From assembly GCA_034428455.1 (NCBI GenBank), contig DAOUHZ010000152.1, forward strand, positions 10,342 through 74,341: a stretch of DNA of 64,000 nucleotides. The letters run 5' to 3'. The notes beneath the pieces are model-generated. The model was not told the origin of the DNA and made no database searches. It was given only the letters and a program-made list of their open reading frames with translations. The position numbers were made by a program, and so were the translations under genes. Each line of letters begins with the position of its first letter. The stretch's first letter is position 1. The stretch comes from Bin87 sp034428455. GTDB taxonomy: Bacteria > Chloroflexota > Dehalococcoidia > Lucifugimonadales > UBA3495. This document shows positions 38,428 through 46,569 of this stretch, in pieces.

Positions 38428-38456
38428 AGTCTATTAGCAGCGTGTGGCACAGTCAA
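38428..38456 (-). promoter_or_regulatory. Sigma-70 promoter of apt
   Basis: On the - strand TTGACT (38456-38451) and TAGACT (38433-38428) are 17 bases apart. The predicted start near 38421 is about 50 bases before the apt ATG. Confidence 0.65.
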
Positions 38457-38473
38457 CCGCCGCATTGGGCCGG

Positions 38474-39241
38474 CTAATCTTCAGGTTGGAGGCGGCCCAA
38501 TTCAGCCTCCAGTTCCTGTATGCGCGCCAGGGCAGCGTCCCGTTGGACTATGGCGACGTCCCGCTGGCCTATGGCTGCGTCCCGCTCTAACTCGACCAAA
38601 TCCAACGCTGCCAGGGCTTCAATCAGATCTGGCAGATATTCTCCGGTCGCCGGGTTCCAAAACCGCAGTTGTCCAGAGGTCCAGTGCAACTCAAGCTCCA
38701 GCTCTGCGCTGTAGCCGCGAATTATGCCGTCGGCTCCCTCTTCAACCGGGATGGGCTCGTACCTGGTCCCTACCAATCGGTCGCCGGCTAGAGGCGCATC
38801 GTGGAAACGACCGACGGTATAGTCAAACCGCCAGTATTCATTAACGTTGAAGCGGGCGTAGATTTCACGCTTGACGGTGTAATCACGTTCCCCGGTGCTC
38901 TCCGATGCCACCTCCAGCACAAACTCGGGCGGCTTGCCGACTTCGCTGATAACGTAACCGTTGGCCACGTCCTCAATAACCTCGGGAGGAATGGACAGGC
39001 CGAAGGAAACAATGCAGTCTGGCCGGGGCGACCTGCGCGCCTCCCGGGCCTCATAACAGAGGTATCCTTCTCCCGACACCAGAACGTCGGGGCGATTTCG
39101 GTGGTGGCTGCGCAAAATCTGGTCGGCTTTGGCAATGTGCCGCCTTTGCTTCATGGCATCAGGACGTTTGGGCGGGGTTGGCAGTTCCGTCAGATGAGAA
39201 TAAGGGCCGGCCAGTCCGGTTTTCGGTGATTTGGTAGTCAT
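38474..39241 (-). CDS. Uma2 family endonuclease-like protein
   Basis: A 255-residue Uma2 (DUF820) protein. The core reads RSPRPDCIVSFGLSIPPEVIEDV, then PPEFVLEVASESTGERDYTVKREIYARFNVNEYWRFDY, with the D, E and S/T-D-K residues of the degenerate PD-(D/E)XK site. The C-terminus is a coiled coil (ALDLVELERDAAIGQRDVAI then IQELEAELGRL) with short tandem repeats. It is preceded by a TGCTACAAT promoter. Role unknown; the long coil tail as in the 36046 gene suggests oligomerisation. Confidence 0.83.
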   Translation of the reverse strand: MTTKSPKTGLAGPYSHLTELPTPPKRPDAMKQRRHIAKADQILRSHHRNRPDVLVSGEGYLCYEAREARRSPRPDCIVSFGLSIPPEVIEDVANGYVISEVGKPPEFVLEVASESTGERDYTVKREIYARFNVNEYWRFDYTVGRFHDAPLAGDRLVGTRYEPIPVEEGADGIIRGYSAELELELHWTSGQLRFWNPATGEYLPDLIEALAALDLVELERDAAIGQRDVAIVQRDAALARIQELEAELGRLQPED

Positions 39242-39286
39242 GGCAAGCCTCGATGCGGGGCAGTTGGCTCGTTGACGGCCGCAGAG

Positions 39287-39295
39287 ATTGTAGCA
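39287..39295 (-). promoter_or_regulatory. Extended -10 promoter of the Uma2 gene
   Basis: TGCTACAAT on the - strand, predicted start near 39280, about 40 bases before the ATG at 39241. No clear -35. It is one of several TGCTANAAT boxes in this window. Confidence 0.5.
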
Positions 39296-39306
39296 CTGGC
39301 CGGCCG

Positions 39307-39711
39307 TTATTCCGAAACCACGTTTGTCAGATGTTGGATGCTGAGCACCCGGCGACCTGAACCTAACCTGATGGCCACCAGATCAATTCTCCATTGCACG
39401 TCCACAGTGGATTGGCCCGTCTCTTGAAGGTAGTCCTGCGCCGCCAGCGCGAGATGCTGCTTTTTGGTTTCCGTCAGCGATTCCTCCGGCCCGCCGTAGG
39501 CGCCGCTCCGGCGCGTGCGCACTTCCACGAAAACCCACTCCAACCCGTCGCGGGCGATCAGATCAACTTCGCCCCATCTGCAACGATAGTTAGTCGCAAT
39601 CACCCGGTATCCTCGCGCCTCGAGATGATGCCGCGCCAGTTCCTCGCCGATTGCTCCAATCCGGCGCGAGGAAAGTGCCGAACCCTCCCGGGGATCATCG
39701 GGGGTCGGCAT
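39307..39711 (-). CDS. yraN: YraN/UPF0102 family endonuclease-like protein
   Basis: A 134-residue protein of UPF0102, a PD-(D/E)XK-related family found next to rnhB in many bacteria. It has RRIGAIGEELARHHLEARGYRVIATNYRCRWGEVDLIARDGLEWVFVEVRTRRSG, where GEVDLIA and VFVEVRTR supply the D and E-x-R/K residues. The start MPTPDDPREGS at 39711 overlaps the rnhB end by 17 bases; longer frames reach into rnhB in another frame. It is the last gene of the PaREP1-mnmA-rnhB transcript. Confidence 0.92.
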   Translation of the reverse strand: MPTPDDPREGSALSSRRIGAIGEELARHHLEARGYRVIATNYRCRWGEVDLIARDGLEWVFVEVRTRRSGAYGGPEESLTETKKQHLALAAQDYLQETGQSTVDVQWRIDLVAIRLGSGRRVLSIQHLTNVVSE

Positions 39712-40336
39712 CGGAGAGCAGCCTCGCCTGTCGCAACGGGCTGAAGGATCTGCGGTGTATGGGCGACGGCCCCAGCTCAGCCAGACAACGCAGATGCCGT
39801 GTCGTCGCATACCCCTTGTGCCGGGCGAACCCATAGCCCGGATAGCGCCGATCTGCATCGATCATGAGCTCGTCGCGGGCAACCTTCGCCAGGATGCTCG
39901 CCGCGGCGATGGACAACGATCTGGCGTCACCCTTGACCACGGTCCGATGCGGCAGTGGACACTCCTTGATGGGTACCCAATCCAGGAGCAGCGCGTCCGG
40001 CGCCGAACGCAGCCCGTCCACTGCTGCCAGCATCGCTCTAATTACGGCCTGACCGATACCGATGTGATCGATGACCTCGGGTGAGATCAGTTCCACCTCG
40101 CAAGCCAGGGCCTTCTCTCGGATCAGTGTCGCAGCTTCGGACCGTCTCCTCTCGGAAAGACGCTTGCTGTCGTCGATTGCGGCCAGCCACGGTTCATCGC
40201 CGGTCAGGTGCGGAGGCAGGATTACGGCGGCGGCGGCCACCGGCCCGGCCAGCGGCCCGCGCCCGGCTTCATCCACACCGGCAATCAGGCGATAACCCTG
40301 GGCACGGAAATCCGCTTCCAGGGAAAGGTCAGGCAT
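39695..40336 (-). CDS. rnhB: Ribonuclease HII
   Basis: Removes ribonucleotides from DNA and RNA/DNA hybrids. The 213-residue product has the catalytic D22-E23 in AGVDEAGRGPLAGPV, IDDSKRLSERRR, the third acidic residue in ALLLDWVPIKE, and KGDARSLSIAAASILAKVARDELM with the final aspartate, plus the typical YGFARHKGYATTRHL. It overlaps mnmA by eight bases and yraN by 17. The order mnmA-rnhB-yraN is plausible for co-transcription. Confidence 0.97.
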   Translation of the reverse strand: MPDLSLEADFRAQGYRLIAGVDEAGRGPLAGPVAAAAVILPPHLTGDEPWLAAIDDSKRLSERRRSEAATLIREKALACEVELISPEVIDHIGIGQAVIRAMLAAVDGLRSAPDALLLDWVPIKECPLPHRTVVKGDARSLSIAAASILAKVARDELMIDADRRYPGYGFARHKGYATTRHLRCLAELGPSPIHRRSFSPLRQARLLSDADPR

Positions 40337-41471
40337 TGACCAGCGCGGCGTCAGCTAGCTCGGCATCTACCGCAGCCTCGTGGCCGGCGATGGGTCCGCC
40401 GCCGAGAACGGTCTCGCCGTGATAGAAGACCGCCGCCTGTCCCGGTGTAATCGCCCGCTGGGGCTCGCGGAACCGGACCAAGGCACCGTCGCCGACGGCA
40501 GTCACCGTCGCCGCAGCCTCCGCGAACTTGTAGCGTATCTTGACGGTCACCTCCACCGGCCCGGTCGGAGGAACGCCGGACACCCACGACACCGGATCGG
40601 CGTAAAGCGTGTCCCGGTACAGGTCCGTTTCGGAGCCAACCACCACCTGGCGCGTGTCCGGTTCCAAGCGGATCACGAAACGCGGCGGCCCGCCGGAAAG
40701 CCCGAGGCCGCGTCGCTGTCCCACGGTGAAATACTGGATACCTTCGTGGGCGCCCAGCACGTTGCCGGCGGCGTCCACGATGTCGCCCGGCCGCTCGTCG
40801 GTGCGCTCCCGCAGAAACTCGCGGTAATCGCCGGTGGGAATGAAGCAGATGTCCTGGCTGTCCGGCTTGTCCGCGTTGGGGAACCCTGCCTCCTCGGCCA
40901 GCCGGCGGATCTCCGACTTCGGGTAGTGACCCACGGGCATCAGGGTGGCCGCCAGCTGTTCCTGGCGCATCCCGAACAGGACGTAGGACTGGTCCTTGTC
41001 CGCATCGACCCCGCGGCGCAGCGCCCGCCGGTCCGGCCCGTCCGGTTCGATGCGGGCGTAGTGGCCCGTGGCGACGTATGCCGCCTGCAGGATCCGCGCG
41101 CGCTGGGCCAGAAAACTGAACTTGATCTTGTCGTTGCAGGCGATGCACGGGTGTGGCGTGCGCCCGTTCTCATACTCGCTACGGAAGTAATCGATGACGA
41201 AGGCGCGGAACTCTTGCTGCACGTTCAGCACGTAGTGGGGAACCCCCAGGAGGCGGCACACCGCCCGGGCGTCCTCCACGTCGTCCAGCGTGCAGCACCC
41301 ACGGTAGTACTCCGGCAGATCCGCCTGGTCGATGTCGTACAACTTCATGGTGACGCCGATGACGTCGTAGCCCTGCCGGTGCAATAGCAGCGCGGCCACC
41401 GAGGAGTCGACGCCGCCGCTCATGGCGACGACGACGCGGTTGGTAATGGTATGACTCGAAACGGCGCTCAT
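40329..41471 (-). CDS. mnmA: tRNA 2-thiouridylase MnmA
   Basis: Inserts sulfur at C2 of the wobble uridine in tRNA-Lys, -Glu and -Gln. The 380-residue product has the PP-loop AMSGGVDSSVAALLL (residues 16-30), the catalytic C112 in PCIACNDKIKF and C209 in SQDICFIP. GLSGGPPRFVIRLEPDT and the C-terminal beta-barrel with TPGQAAVFYHGE follow. It lies three bases downstream of the last of four PaREP1/HEPN-like genes, an unusual neighbour for mnmA. No IscS-type desulfurase is in the window. Confidence 0.96.
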   Translation of the reverse strand: MSAVSSHTITNRVVVAMSGGVDSSVAALLLHRQGYDVIGVTMKLYDIDQADLPEYYRGCCTLDDVEDARAVCRLLGVPHYVLNVQQEFRAFVIDYFRSEYENGRTPHPCIACNDKIKFSFLAQRARILQAAYVATGHYARIEPDGPDRRALRRGVDADKDQSYVLFGMRQEQLAATLMPVGHYPKSEIRRLAEEAGFPNADKPDSQDICFIPTGDYREFLRERTDERPGDIVDAAGNVLGAHEGIQYFTVGQRRGLGLSGGPPRFVIRLEPDTRQVVVGSETDLYRDTLYADPVSWVSGVPPTGPVEVTVKIRYKFAEAAATVTAVGDGALVRFREPQRAITPGQAAVFYHGETVLGGGPIAGHEAAVDAELADAALVNA

Positions 41472-41474
41472 ACT

Positions 41475-41927
41475 TCAATTGTCACCGGATGTGATCCAAT
41501 CGTCAAATGATGTCCCATCCGTGTACTCCTGCGGCAGAAGGTTCCACAGCACTGTCATCAGGAACTTCGCGTCTTCAAGGGCGAGCTCGGTTCCCCTTCG
41601 ATCCAGGTGTATTTCGTAAAAATTGCCGTGCAATGATTCGGCTTGCAGCAAAGCCCGTCGTATTCCTGGTTCGTCCGCCGATTCATCGGCTATCTGGCGA
41701 ATGACGGTGCGGATCTCCTCGTGGCCGAAATGGTTCCATCCCCGATGGGTCGCCACTGCTTTGGCGAGCTGGGCCACCGCTCCCCAGCCCTTCTCTCCGG
41801 CCTGGCAAAGGTCTCCCTCCGCAAGATACCCCGGCCATTTGGTCCAATATTCTTTGGCCTTGGGCAGGTGCTTGCGGATACGGGTTTCACGGCGGGTTGG
41901 CGTTTCGCGACGGGTTCGGGGCGGCAT
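41475..41927 (-). CDS. PaREP1/HEPN-like protein, array member 4 (nearest mnmA)
   Basis: A 150-residue helical protein of the PaREP1/HEPN type. The signature GDLCQAGEKGWGAVAQLAKAVATHRGW (38-64) is followed by LHGNFYE (99-105) and the C-terminal LLPQEYTDGTSFDDW. Its basic N-terminus PPRTRRETPTRR equals that of member 2, whereas its end SFDDWITSGDN resembles member 1. No nuclease motif of the RX4-6H class is clear. It is separated by two bases from member 3 and three from mnmA, so co-transcription is near certain. Confidence 0.75.
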   Translation of the reverse strand: MPPRTRRETPTRRETRIRKHLPKAKEYWTKWPGYLAEGDLCQAGEKGWGAVAQLAKAVATHRGWNHFGHEEIRTVIRQIADESADEPGIRRALLQAESLHGNFYEIHLDRRGTELALEDAKFLMTVLWNLLPQEYTDGTSFDDWITSGDN

Positions 41928-41929
41928 GG

Positions 41930-42382
41930 TTATTCCTCGGCTTCGAGCCATTCGGCAAATGGAGCGCCTCCCGTGTACTCGTCGGGCAGGAGACTCCACA
42001 ATATCTCTACCAGAGCAGTAACGTCTCTCATCGCCAGCTCGGTCTCGTATTGGTTCAGGAATACTTCATAAAAATTACCGTGGAGGATGTTGGCCGCAGT
42101 CAGCCCGCGGCTGACTGCCTCCCGTTCCTCGGCATACTCGTTGGCGATTTCCCGGATGGCCTCGTTGATCTTGTCGTGGTCTGAATGTTGCCAGCCCCGG
42201 TGGGTGGCTACTGCCTTGGTCAACTGCGCCACGGCTCCCCATGCCTTTTCCCCGGCCTGGCACACGTCGCCCTCGGTCAGATATGCCGGCCATTTGGACC
42301 AGTATTCCCGCGCTTTTGGCAGATGTTTCCGGATTGCAGCGTCCCTGCGTTCGGGAGATTGTCGTCGTTGTCGCGGCGGCAT
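41930..42382 (-). CDS. PaREP1/HEPN-like protein, array member 3
   Basis: A 150-residue paralogue with GDVCQAGEKAWGAVAQLTKAVATHRGW, ILHGNFYEVFLNQYETELAM and LLPDEYTGGAPFAEWLEAEE. Its N-terminus PPRQRRQSPERRDAAIRKHL is like member 1, while the C-terminal EWLEAEE is like member 2 (EWFEAEE). The gene abuts its neighbours with two-base gaps. The function is unknown; HEPN relatives often act as RNA-binding toxins or scaffolds, but no such evidence is present here. Confidence 0.75.
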   Translation of the reverse strand: MPPRQRRQSPERRDAAIRKHLPKAREYWSKWPAYLTEGDVCQAGEKAWGAVAQLTKAVATHRGWQHSDHDKINEAIREIANEYAEEREAVSRGLTAANILHGNFYEVFLNQYETELAMRDVTALVEILWSLLPDEYTGGAPFAEWLEAEE

Positions 42383-42384
42383 GA

Positions 42385-42837
42385 TTATTCCTCGGCTTCG
42401 AACCATTCGGCAAATGAAGCGTCACCCGTGTACTCGTCGGGCAGCAACTCCCAGAGAATACGAAGCAGTGGGCGTACTTCGGACAAATCGAAGCTGGCCA
42501 TCTCCAGGGTCATATAGACTTCATAAAAATTGCCGTGCAAAGCCTCGGCAGCCCTCATGCCGCGGTAAATTGGCTGTGCCTGTTCCGGGAGTTCTGCTGC
42601 CAAAACAGTGATTGCTTCTCTAATGGCCTCGTGGTCGTAGTGATCCCAGCCGCGCAGCGTGGCTACCGCTTTGGTCAATTGAGCAACGGCGCCCCAGCCT
42701 TTTTCGCCGGCCTGACAGATATCGCCCCGCGCCAATTCCAGGGGGGCATTTAGCCAATAATCCTTCGCTTGGGCCAGGTGCTTGCGAATGCGAACATCCC
42801 GGCGGGTTGGCGTTTCGCGACGGGTTCGGGGCAGCAT
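42385..42837 (-). CDS. PaREP1/HEPN-like protein, array member 2
   Basis: A 150-residue paralogue with GDICQAGEKGWGAVAQLTKAVATLRGW, ALHGNFYEVYMTLEMASFDL and LLPDEYTGDASFAEWFEAEE. Its first 12 residues, LPRTRRETPTRR, are almost identical at DNA level to member 4: a stretch of over 30 bases around cggcgggttggcgtttcgcg matches exactly. The C-terminus pairs with member 3. The gaps to its neighbours are three and two bases. Confidence 0.75.
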   Translation of the reverse strand: MLPRTRRETPTRRDVRIRKHLAQAKDYWLNAPLELARGDICQAGEKGWGAVAQLTKAVATLRGWDHYDHEAIREAITVLAAELPEQAQPIYRGMRAAEALHGNFYEVYMTLEMASFDLSEVRPLLRILWELLPDEYTGDASFAEWFEAEE

Positions 42838-42840
42838 AAT

Positions 42841-43287
42841 TCACGTCGGTTTAACCCAATCGTCAAACGATGCGCCGCCGGTGTACTCGTCCGGGAGTTG
42901 CGCCCATAAGATACGGAGCAGCGCGTCGGCATCGGCAAGCGAGTATTCGGTATCAGCCCGGTCCAAGTGCGCCTCGTAAAAATTGGCGTGCAATCGCTCC
43001 GCTGAGCCCATCAGTCGCCGGACTGCTTCCCGGTCCGGTGATTCGTCGGCAATTTGACGGACGGCAGATAAGAGGTCTTCATGGCCGGAATGAACCCAAC
43101 CCCGGTGGCTCGCCACGGCTTTGACCAGTTGCGCTACAGCCCCCCACCCCTTTTCACCCGCCTGGCACAGGTCAGCCTCTACCAGATACGCCGGACACTT
43201 TGACCAATATTCCCTGGCCTTGGGCAAGTACTTTCGTATGGCGGCATCTTGCCGTTCCGGAGATTGTCGGCGTCGTCGCGGTGGCAT
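42841..43287 (-). CDS. PaREP1/HEPN-like protein, array member 1 (first gene)
   Basis: A 148-residue paralogue and first gene of the array. It has ADLCQAGEKGWGAVAQLVKAVASHRGW, RLHANFYEAHLDRADTEYSL and LLPDEYTGG-like LPDEYTGGASFDDWVKPT. The start MPPRRRRQSPERQ (43287) follows a predicted promoter at 43330; a longer frame reaches 43383 without family sequence. Its N-terminus pairs with member 3 and its C-terminus with member 4. Together the four genes show a crossed pattern of similarity. Confidence 0.75.
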   Translation of the reverse strand: MPPRRRRQSPERQDAAIRKYLPKAREYWSKCPAYLVEADLCQAGEKGWGAVAQLVKAVASHRGWVHSGHEDLLSAVRQIADESPDREAVRRLMGSAERLHANFYEAHLDRADTEYSLADADALLRILWAQLPDEYTGGASFDDWVKPT

Positions 43288-43329
43288 ATGCGTTTCGCTC
43301 GGAAGTTTGCTTGCGGCTACTATCTCGGT

Positions 43330-43338
43330 AGTATAGCA
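43330..43338 (-). promoter_or_regulatory. Extended -10 promoter of the PaREP1-mnmA operon
   Basis: TGCTATACT on the - strand, with a predicted start near 43323, about 36 bases before the first array gene. No consensus -35. It would drive four PaREP1/HEPN-like genes, mnmA, rnhB and yraN. Confidence 0.5.
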
Positions 43339-43394
43339 TCGCCCCGATTCACCACCTGCACACCCCATTCCGAATCCCAACACGGAGGCAACCC

Positions 43395-44348
43395 ATGCCC
43401 GTCACTTTTGGATGCTCGCTGCCCAGCCGGGGAGCCATGGCCTCTCCCGAAAACCTGCGCAGCCTGGCCCAGCGCGCCGAGGACCTGTCCTTCGATCACG
43501 TCTGGGTCAGCGACCACATCATCATCCCCCACGAGGTCTCGTCCTTCTACCCCTACGCCGCCGACGGCGTGGCGCCCTTCCAGCGCGACAACACCTACTT
43601 CGAGCCGCTGGCCGCGCTGAACTTCCTGGCCGGCTGCACCACCCGCGTCAGGCTGGGCACCCACGTCCTCATCCTGCCCTACCGCAACCCCGTGCTCACC
43701 GCCAAGATCCTGGCCACCCTGGACGTGCTCAGCGGCGGCCGCCTGATCCTGGGCGCCGGCGTCGGCTGGATGGAAGAGGAGTTCCAGGCCCTGGGGTTGG
43801 ACACCTACGCCCAGCGCGGCCAGGTCACCGACGAGTACATCCAGATCTTCAAGGAGCTCTGGACCTCAGACAACCCCGAGTTCCACGGCGAGCACTACGA
43901 CATCAGCGAGGCCGGTTTCCTGCCCAAGCCCGTGCAGCAGCCGCACCCGCCGATATGGATCGGCGGTCACACCAACCCGGCCATCCGCCGCGCCGCCACC
44001 CTGGGCGACGGCTGGATGCCCATCGGCCTGCGCCCGCCGGCCATCCTGGAGCCCGAGGAACTGTCCGAGAAAATCGCCCGCCTGCGCCGCGTCAGCGCTC
44101 GTGCCGGCCGTGACGAAAACGCCGTCGACCTGGTCTTCAGCACCGACTGCGTGTTCCATGACGCGCCGCAAAGCGACCGCCGCATGGTATCCGGCATCCC
44201 CGAGCAGATCGCCGCCGACCTCCGTCAGTACCAGGACCTGGGCGTGCAGCACTTCATCTTCAGCTTCCCCGCCGAAAGCGCCGCCCAGCAGCAGGAAGCC
44301 ATGGAACGCTTCTCCCGCGAGGTGATGCCGCTGATCCCCAACGAGTAG
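43395..44348 (+). CDS. LLM class flavin/F420-dependent oxidoreductase
   Basis: A luciferase-like TIM-barrel oxidoreductase of 317 residues, probably F420- or FMN-dependent. It shows the family outline: RAEDLSFDHVWVSDHIIIP, LAALNFLAGCTTRVRLGTHVLILPYRNPVLTAKILATLDVLSGGRLILGAGVGWMEEEFQALGLD, then PHPPIWIGGHTNPAIRRAATLGDGWMPIG. GGAGG lies eight bases before the ATG. A second LLM gene is at 50948. The GGGHTN-like IGGHTN motif is typical of the F420-type subgroup. Substrate unknown. Confidence 0.9.
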   Translation: MPVTFGCSLPSRGAMASPENLRSLAQRAEDLSFDHVWVSDHIIIPHEVSSFYPYAADGVAPFQRDNTYFEPLAALNFLAGCTTRVRLGTHVLILPYRNPVLTAKILATLDVLSGGRLILGAGVGWMEEEFQALGLDTYAQRGQVTDEYIQIFKELWTSDNPEFHGEHYDISEAGFLPKPVQQPHPPIWIGGHTNPAIRRAATLGDGWMPIGLRPPAILEPEELSEKIARLRRVSARAGRDENAVDLVFSTDCVFHDAPQSDRRMVSGIPEQIAADLRQYQDLGVQHFIFSFPAESAAQQQEAMERFSREVMPLIPNE

Positions 44349-44531
44349 TCAGGGAGAGTACAGGCGACCGTCGAGTGGTTTGGCGGTCGCCCGGGGCCAT
44401 TCGAGCGCGCGTTTATGGTATATGACCGCAACCTCCCGATTTGAGCGTTTATGGCGCATGGCATTAACCTTCCCGATGTCTTCCCAACCAAGAAGAGGTA
44501 ACGCTGCATCACCCGCTTGGAGACCGGCCAC
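44349..44531 (-). CDS. Possible small gene of unknown function, or remnant
   Basis: A 60-codon frame opening with GTG ten bases after the nuclease gene. The product AGLQAGDAALPLLGWEDIGK then VNAMRHKRSNREVAVIYHKR has no family I recognise. It is more AT-rich than the flanking genes and may be a decayed piece of a transferred segment. A GCGACCG/CGGTCGC hairpin (44364-44390) overlaps its 3' part. Confidence 0.25.
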   Translation of the reverse strand: MAGLQAGDAALPLLGWEDIGKVNAMRHKRSNREVAVIYHKRALEWPRATAKPLDGRLYSP

Positions 44532-44540
44532 AAACCAAGC

Positions 44541-45890
44541 CTATTTGGGTTGATAGTCTCTCAGGCACTCCTCAATGACTTTGCTCATGTCCTTCATATA
44601 GTGTTCGGCGAAGCGTGCCAGCCACTCCCTAATCTTGACCTGCGTTTCGGGTTTGTCCCAGTTGTCGTAATCGGCGTCGTCGAGTATGCGATCAGTAGAG
44701 TGGAATCTCACCCAACCGCCCTTGAAGCTGCCGCCGGTATCGTTAAAAACTTCGCTGTGCTGCTGGACGCTGTCAAACACTCTGCGCCGTATGCATGCAT
44801 CTTTGCCAGGATACATGCCAAAATTCAGGAATGCGTTGTCATCGGTGATGAAAAACCCGAATGTCAGCAACGGAAACCCCGGTTCCACTGACGTTTTCTG
44901 TGCGACGAATTGGACCCAATTGGTCGGGACGAAACCCAGGTAGTTGTAAGTCTCCCCCGATATTTCCAGGTCGGCACAACTCTCAATGGCTTCCCGCAGT
45001 CTCCGTTTCAGTTCCGCTCCGTAGTCGGGCCTACTTTGCAAAATGAGGTCAAAAAGCGCCCGGTGCTCCAGATAAATTTTTCGGGCCGTCTCGGTGGCGC
45101 TTGTGTCGGGCACGACGTTTCTCCTCAAGGTACTCGCATACTGCGTCAGGAACACGCGCACATCCTCGCGGACAGCACCAAGTTCACCGCGCACTAGCTG
45201 CTGTACCAATTCGAAAACGGTCGTGTAATTTGCTGCGTTCCAGTATTTCCGCTCCTCCATCTCTTCAGGCAGCATCCCATTCGGAGACAGGAACACATGG
45301 TGCCGGTGGCACCTCCCGTACCGGTTCTCCAAAGCCTTGCGGTACCGGGTCAACTGTTCGGTGTGCTCAGCGGAGAAGATCTTGTTCTCAATCGCGCAAA
45401 GTACGCCTCGGGTCTCGTCCAAGACCAGAATGTCCAGCCGACCTGCGACGCCCCAAACTTCGTGGGCCCACTCCCTGACCACGGCTGCTTCGTCCCAATC
45501 TGCCGCAACCAGGTCCGCCGGCGCTCCGGTACCGCGCAAGAAGCCTTTCAGGAAGCCGTCTCCGGCCCCATGGTCACCCTGCGGATTCAGCAGCCACGCC
45601 AGCAGATTTGACTGGAACTCCTCATCCCTCCAAAGGCGCGTTCCCTCGTTGCCCCAGAACATGCGGCTGATGAAATCAAAGGCGTCAAACTCTACTCGCT
45701 GCTCCTCAACGAGCAGCTCCAGATGCGCGAGATCGCGGTAAACGGAACCGTTATAGCCTTCGGCCGTTGTTCGCTCCATGACGGGATTCCCGCCTTGATG
45801 ACCGATCAACTCCATCAGCTCATTGAGGACTGATTGCCACTTCAAAGTGGAGGCGGCGAGTTCCAGGTTCTCGTTATTTTCGGTTTCCAT
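44541..45890 (-). CDS. PD-(D/E)XK nuclease superfamily protein
   Basis: A 449-residue protein with a nuclease core in its middle: FQSNLLAWLLNPQGDHGAGDGFLKGFL, then GRLDILVLDETRGVLCAIENKIFSAEHTEQLTRYR, the classic D-x(n)-E-x-K site (LDI and IENK) with the QLxRY helix, as in the PDDEXK_4 group. The C-terminal 200 residues (SATETARKIYLEHRALFDLI then WVQFVAQKTSVEPGF) are of unknown fold. The ATG at 45890 has AGGA about eight bases upstream; 45899 and 45965 are alternatives. Defence, repair or plasmid-type roles are possible. A small gene at 45979 lies upstream. Confidence 0.8.
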   Translation of the reverse strand: METENNENLELAASTLKWQSVLNELMELIGHQGGNPVMERTTAEGYNGSVYRDLAHLELLVEEQRVEFDAFDFISRMFWGNEGTRLWRDEEFQSNLLAWLLNPQGDHGAGDGFLKGFLRGTGAPADLVAADWDEAAVVREWAHEVWGVAGRLDILVLDETRGVLCAIENKIFSAEHTEQLTRYRKALENRYGRCHRHHVFLSPNGMLPEEMEERKYWNAANYTTVFELVQQLVRGELGAVREDVRVFLTQYASTLRRNVVPDTSATETARKIYLEHRALFDLILQSRPDYGAELKRRLREAIESCADLEISGETYNYLGFVPTNWVQFVAQKTSVEPGFPLLTFGFFITDDNAFLNFGMYPGKDACIRRRVFDSVQQHSEVFNDTGGSFKGGWVRFHSTDRILDDADYDNWDKPETQVKIREWLARFAEHYMKDMSKVIEECLRDYQPK

Positions 45891-45978
45891 GACACTCATC
45901 CTGCTCAACTGAAACGGCGGACAGGTCCCTGACGCAGCAGGTGTCAAGCCGTCTTTCAATGCCACCGTGCAGAGAGCA

Positions 45979-46341
45979 TCAGCCGGTGAGGGCCGGGCTG
46001 GACGGATAGTCTGCCCCCATTCCGGAATCTCCCGGTTGAATCACGAAGTCCCGGCGGTCTCTGTAGAGACCGGCCCGGTTCAGCACCTTTTCGGTGTTCC
46101 AATCTATCTGCGCGGGCGGCGTCATCAGCCAGTATTTGTGGTTGCCGATGAACAGGTAGACGTTGTCCATGGTGAAGAACCGGCAGGGGACCCCCTCGCC
46201 GTTGAGAAGCCTTTCACATATAGCTTGAAACAGTTCGCGCTGATTGTCCTTCTGTAGCAGGACGTACTCGTGGGGCCAGGTATCTCGAAATTGCACAGCT
46301 TCTCGCCAAGGCGCGCGTTCTATGAGTTCAGTCAGTCTCAT
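45979..46341 (-). CDS. Conserved-looking protein of unknown function
   Basis: A 120-residue protein that I cannot place. The sequence is rich in W, Y and F: APWREAVQFRDTWPHEYVLL, then RFFTMDNVYLFIGNHKYWLM and IDWNTEKVLNRAGLYRDRRD. The start has GGGGGAGG seven to eight bases upstream, and TGGGATAAT lies at 46395-46403 as a possible promoter. It precedes the nuclease gene by 88 bases on the same strand, so the two may form a unit. The aromatic-rich plan suggests a compact globular domain. Confidence 0.65.
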   Translation of the reverse strand: MRLTELIERAPWREAVQFRDTWPHEYVLLQKDNQRELFQAICERLLNGEGVPCRFFTMDNVYLFIGNHKYWLMTPPAQIDWNTEKVLNRAGLYRDRRDFVIQPGDSGMGADYPSSPALTG

Positions 46342-46530
46342 TGGTCGACCTCCCCCGCGGTGAGGCTGTTGCCCGCAATATCTTCACGGCTGTGATTATC
46401 CCACGTTCGCCAGTTAATTCGACACATGATAGCGGATGCGGAACTGGCACGTTGCTTGGAATGTCGTCCCCCACGCTTCATGCCGTTTCCGAACCGGTGC
46501 CCCATCCAATGCTTACCCAATCCACTATCG

Positions 46531-46536
46531 TATAAT
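46531..46536 (+). promoter_or_regulatory. Candidate -10 box upstream of the DUF1015 gene
   Basis: A perfect TATAAT ending 33 bases before the ATG at 46570, in an otherwise GC-rich spacer. No good -35 is seen at 16-18 bases, so this is a moderate candidate. Confidence 0.4.
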
Positions 46537-46569
46537 GCAGCCCAACCGAAATCTGGAGCCCCGCAAGCC

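Noticed and set aside
41475..43287. Tandem similarity considered as a CRISPR or satellite array
   Set aside because: The repeating unit is a full 450-base gene with open reading frames and divergent internal sequence; no short direct repeats with spacers are present.
44364..44390. GCGACCG/CGGTCGC hairpin behind the LLM gene as a terminator
   Set aside because: The 13-base loop and absence of a T-run make it weak; it also overlaps a possible small frame on the other strand.
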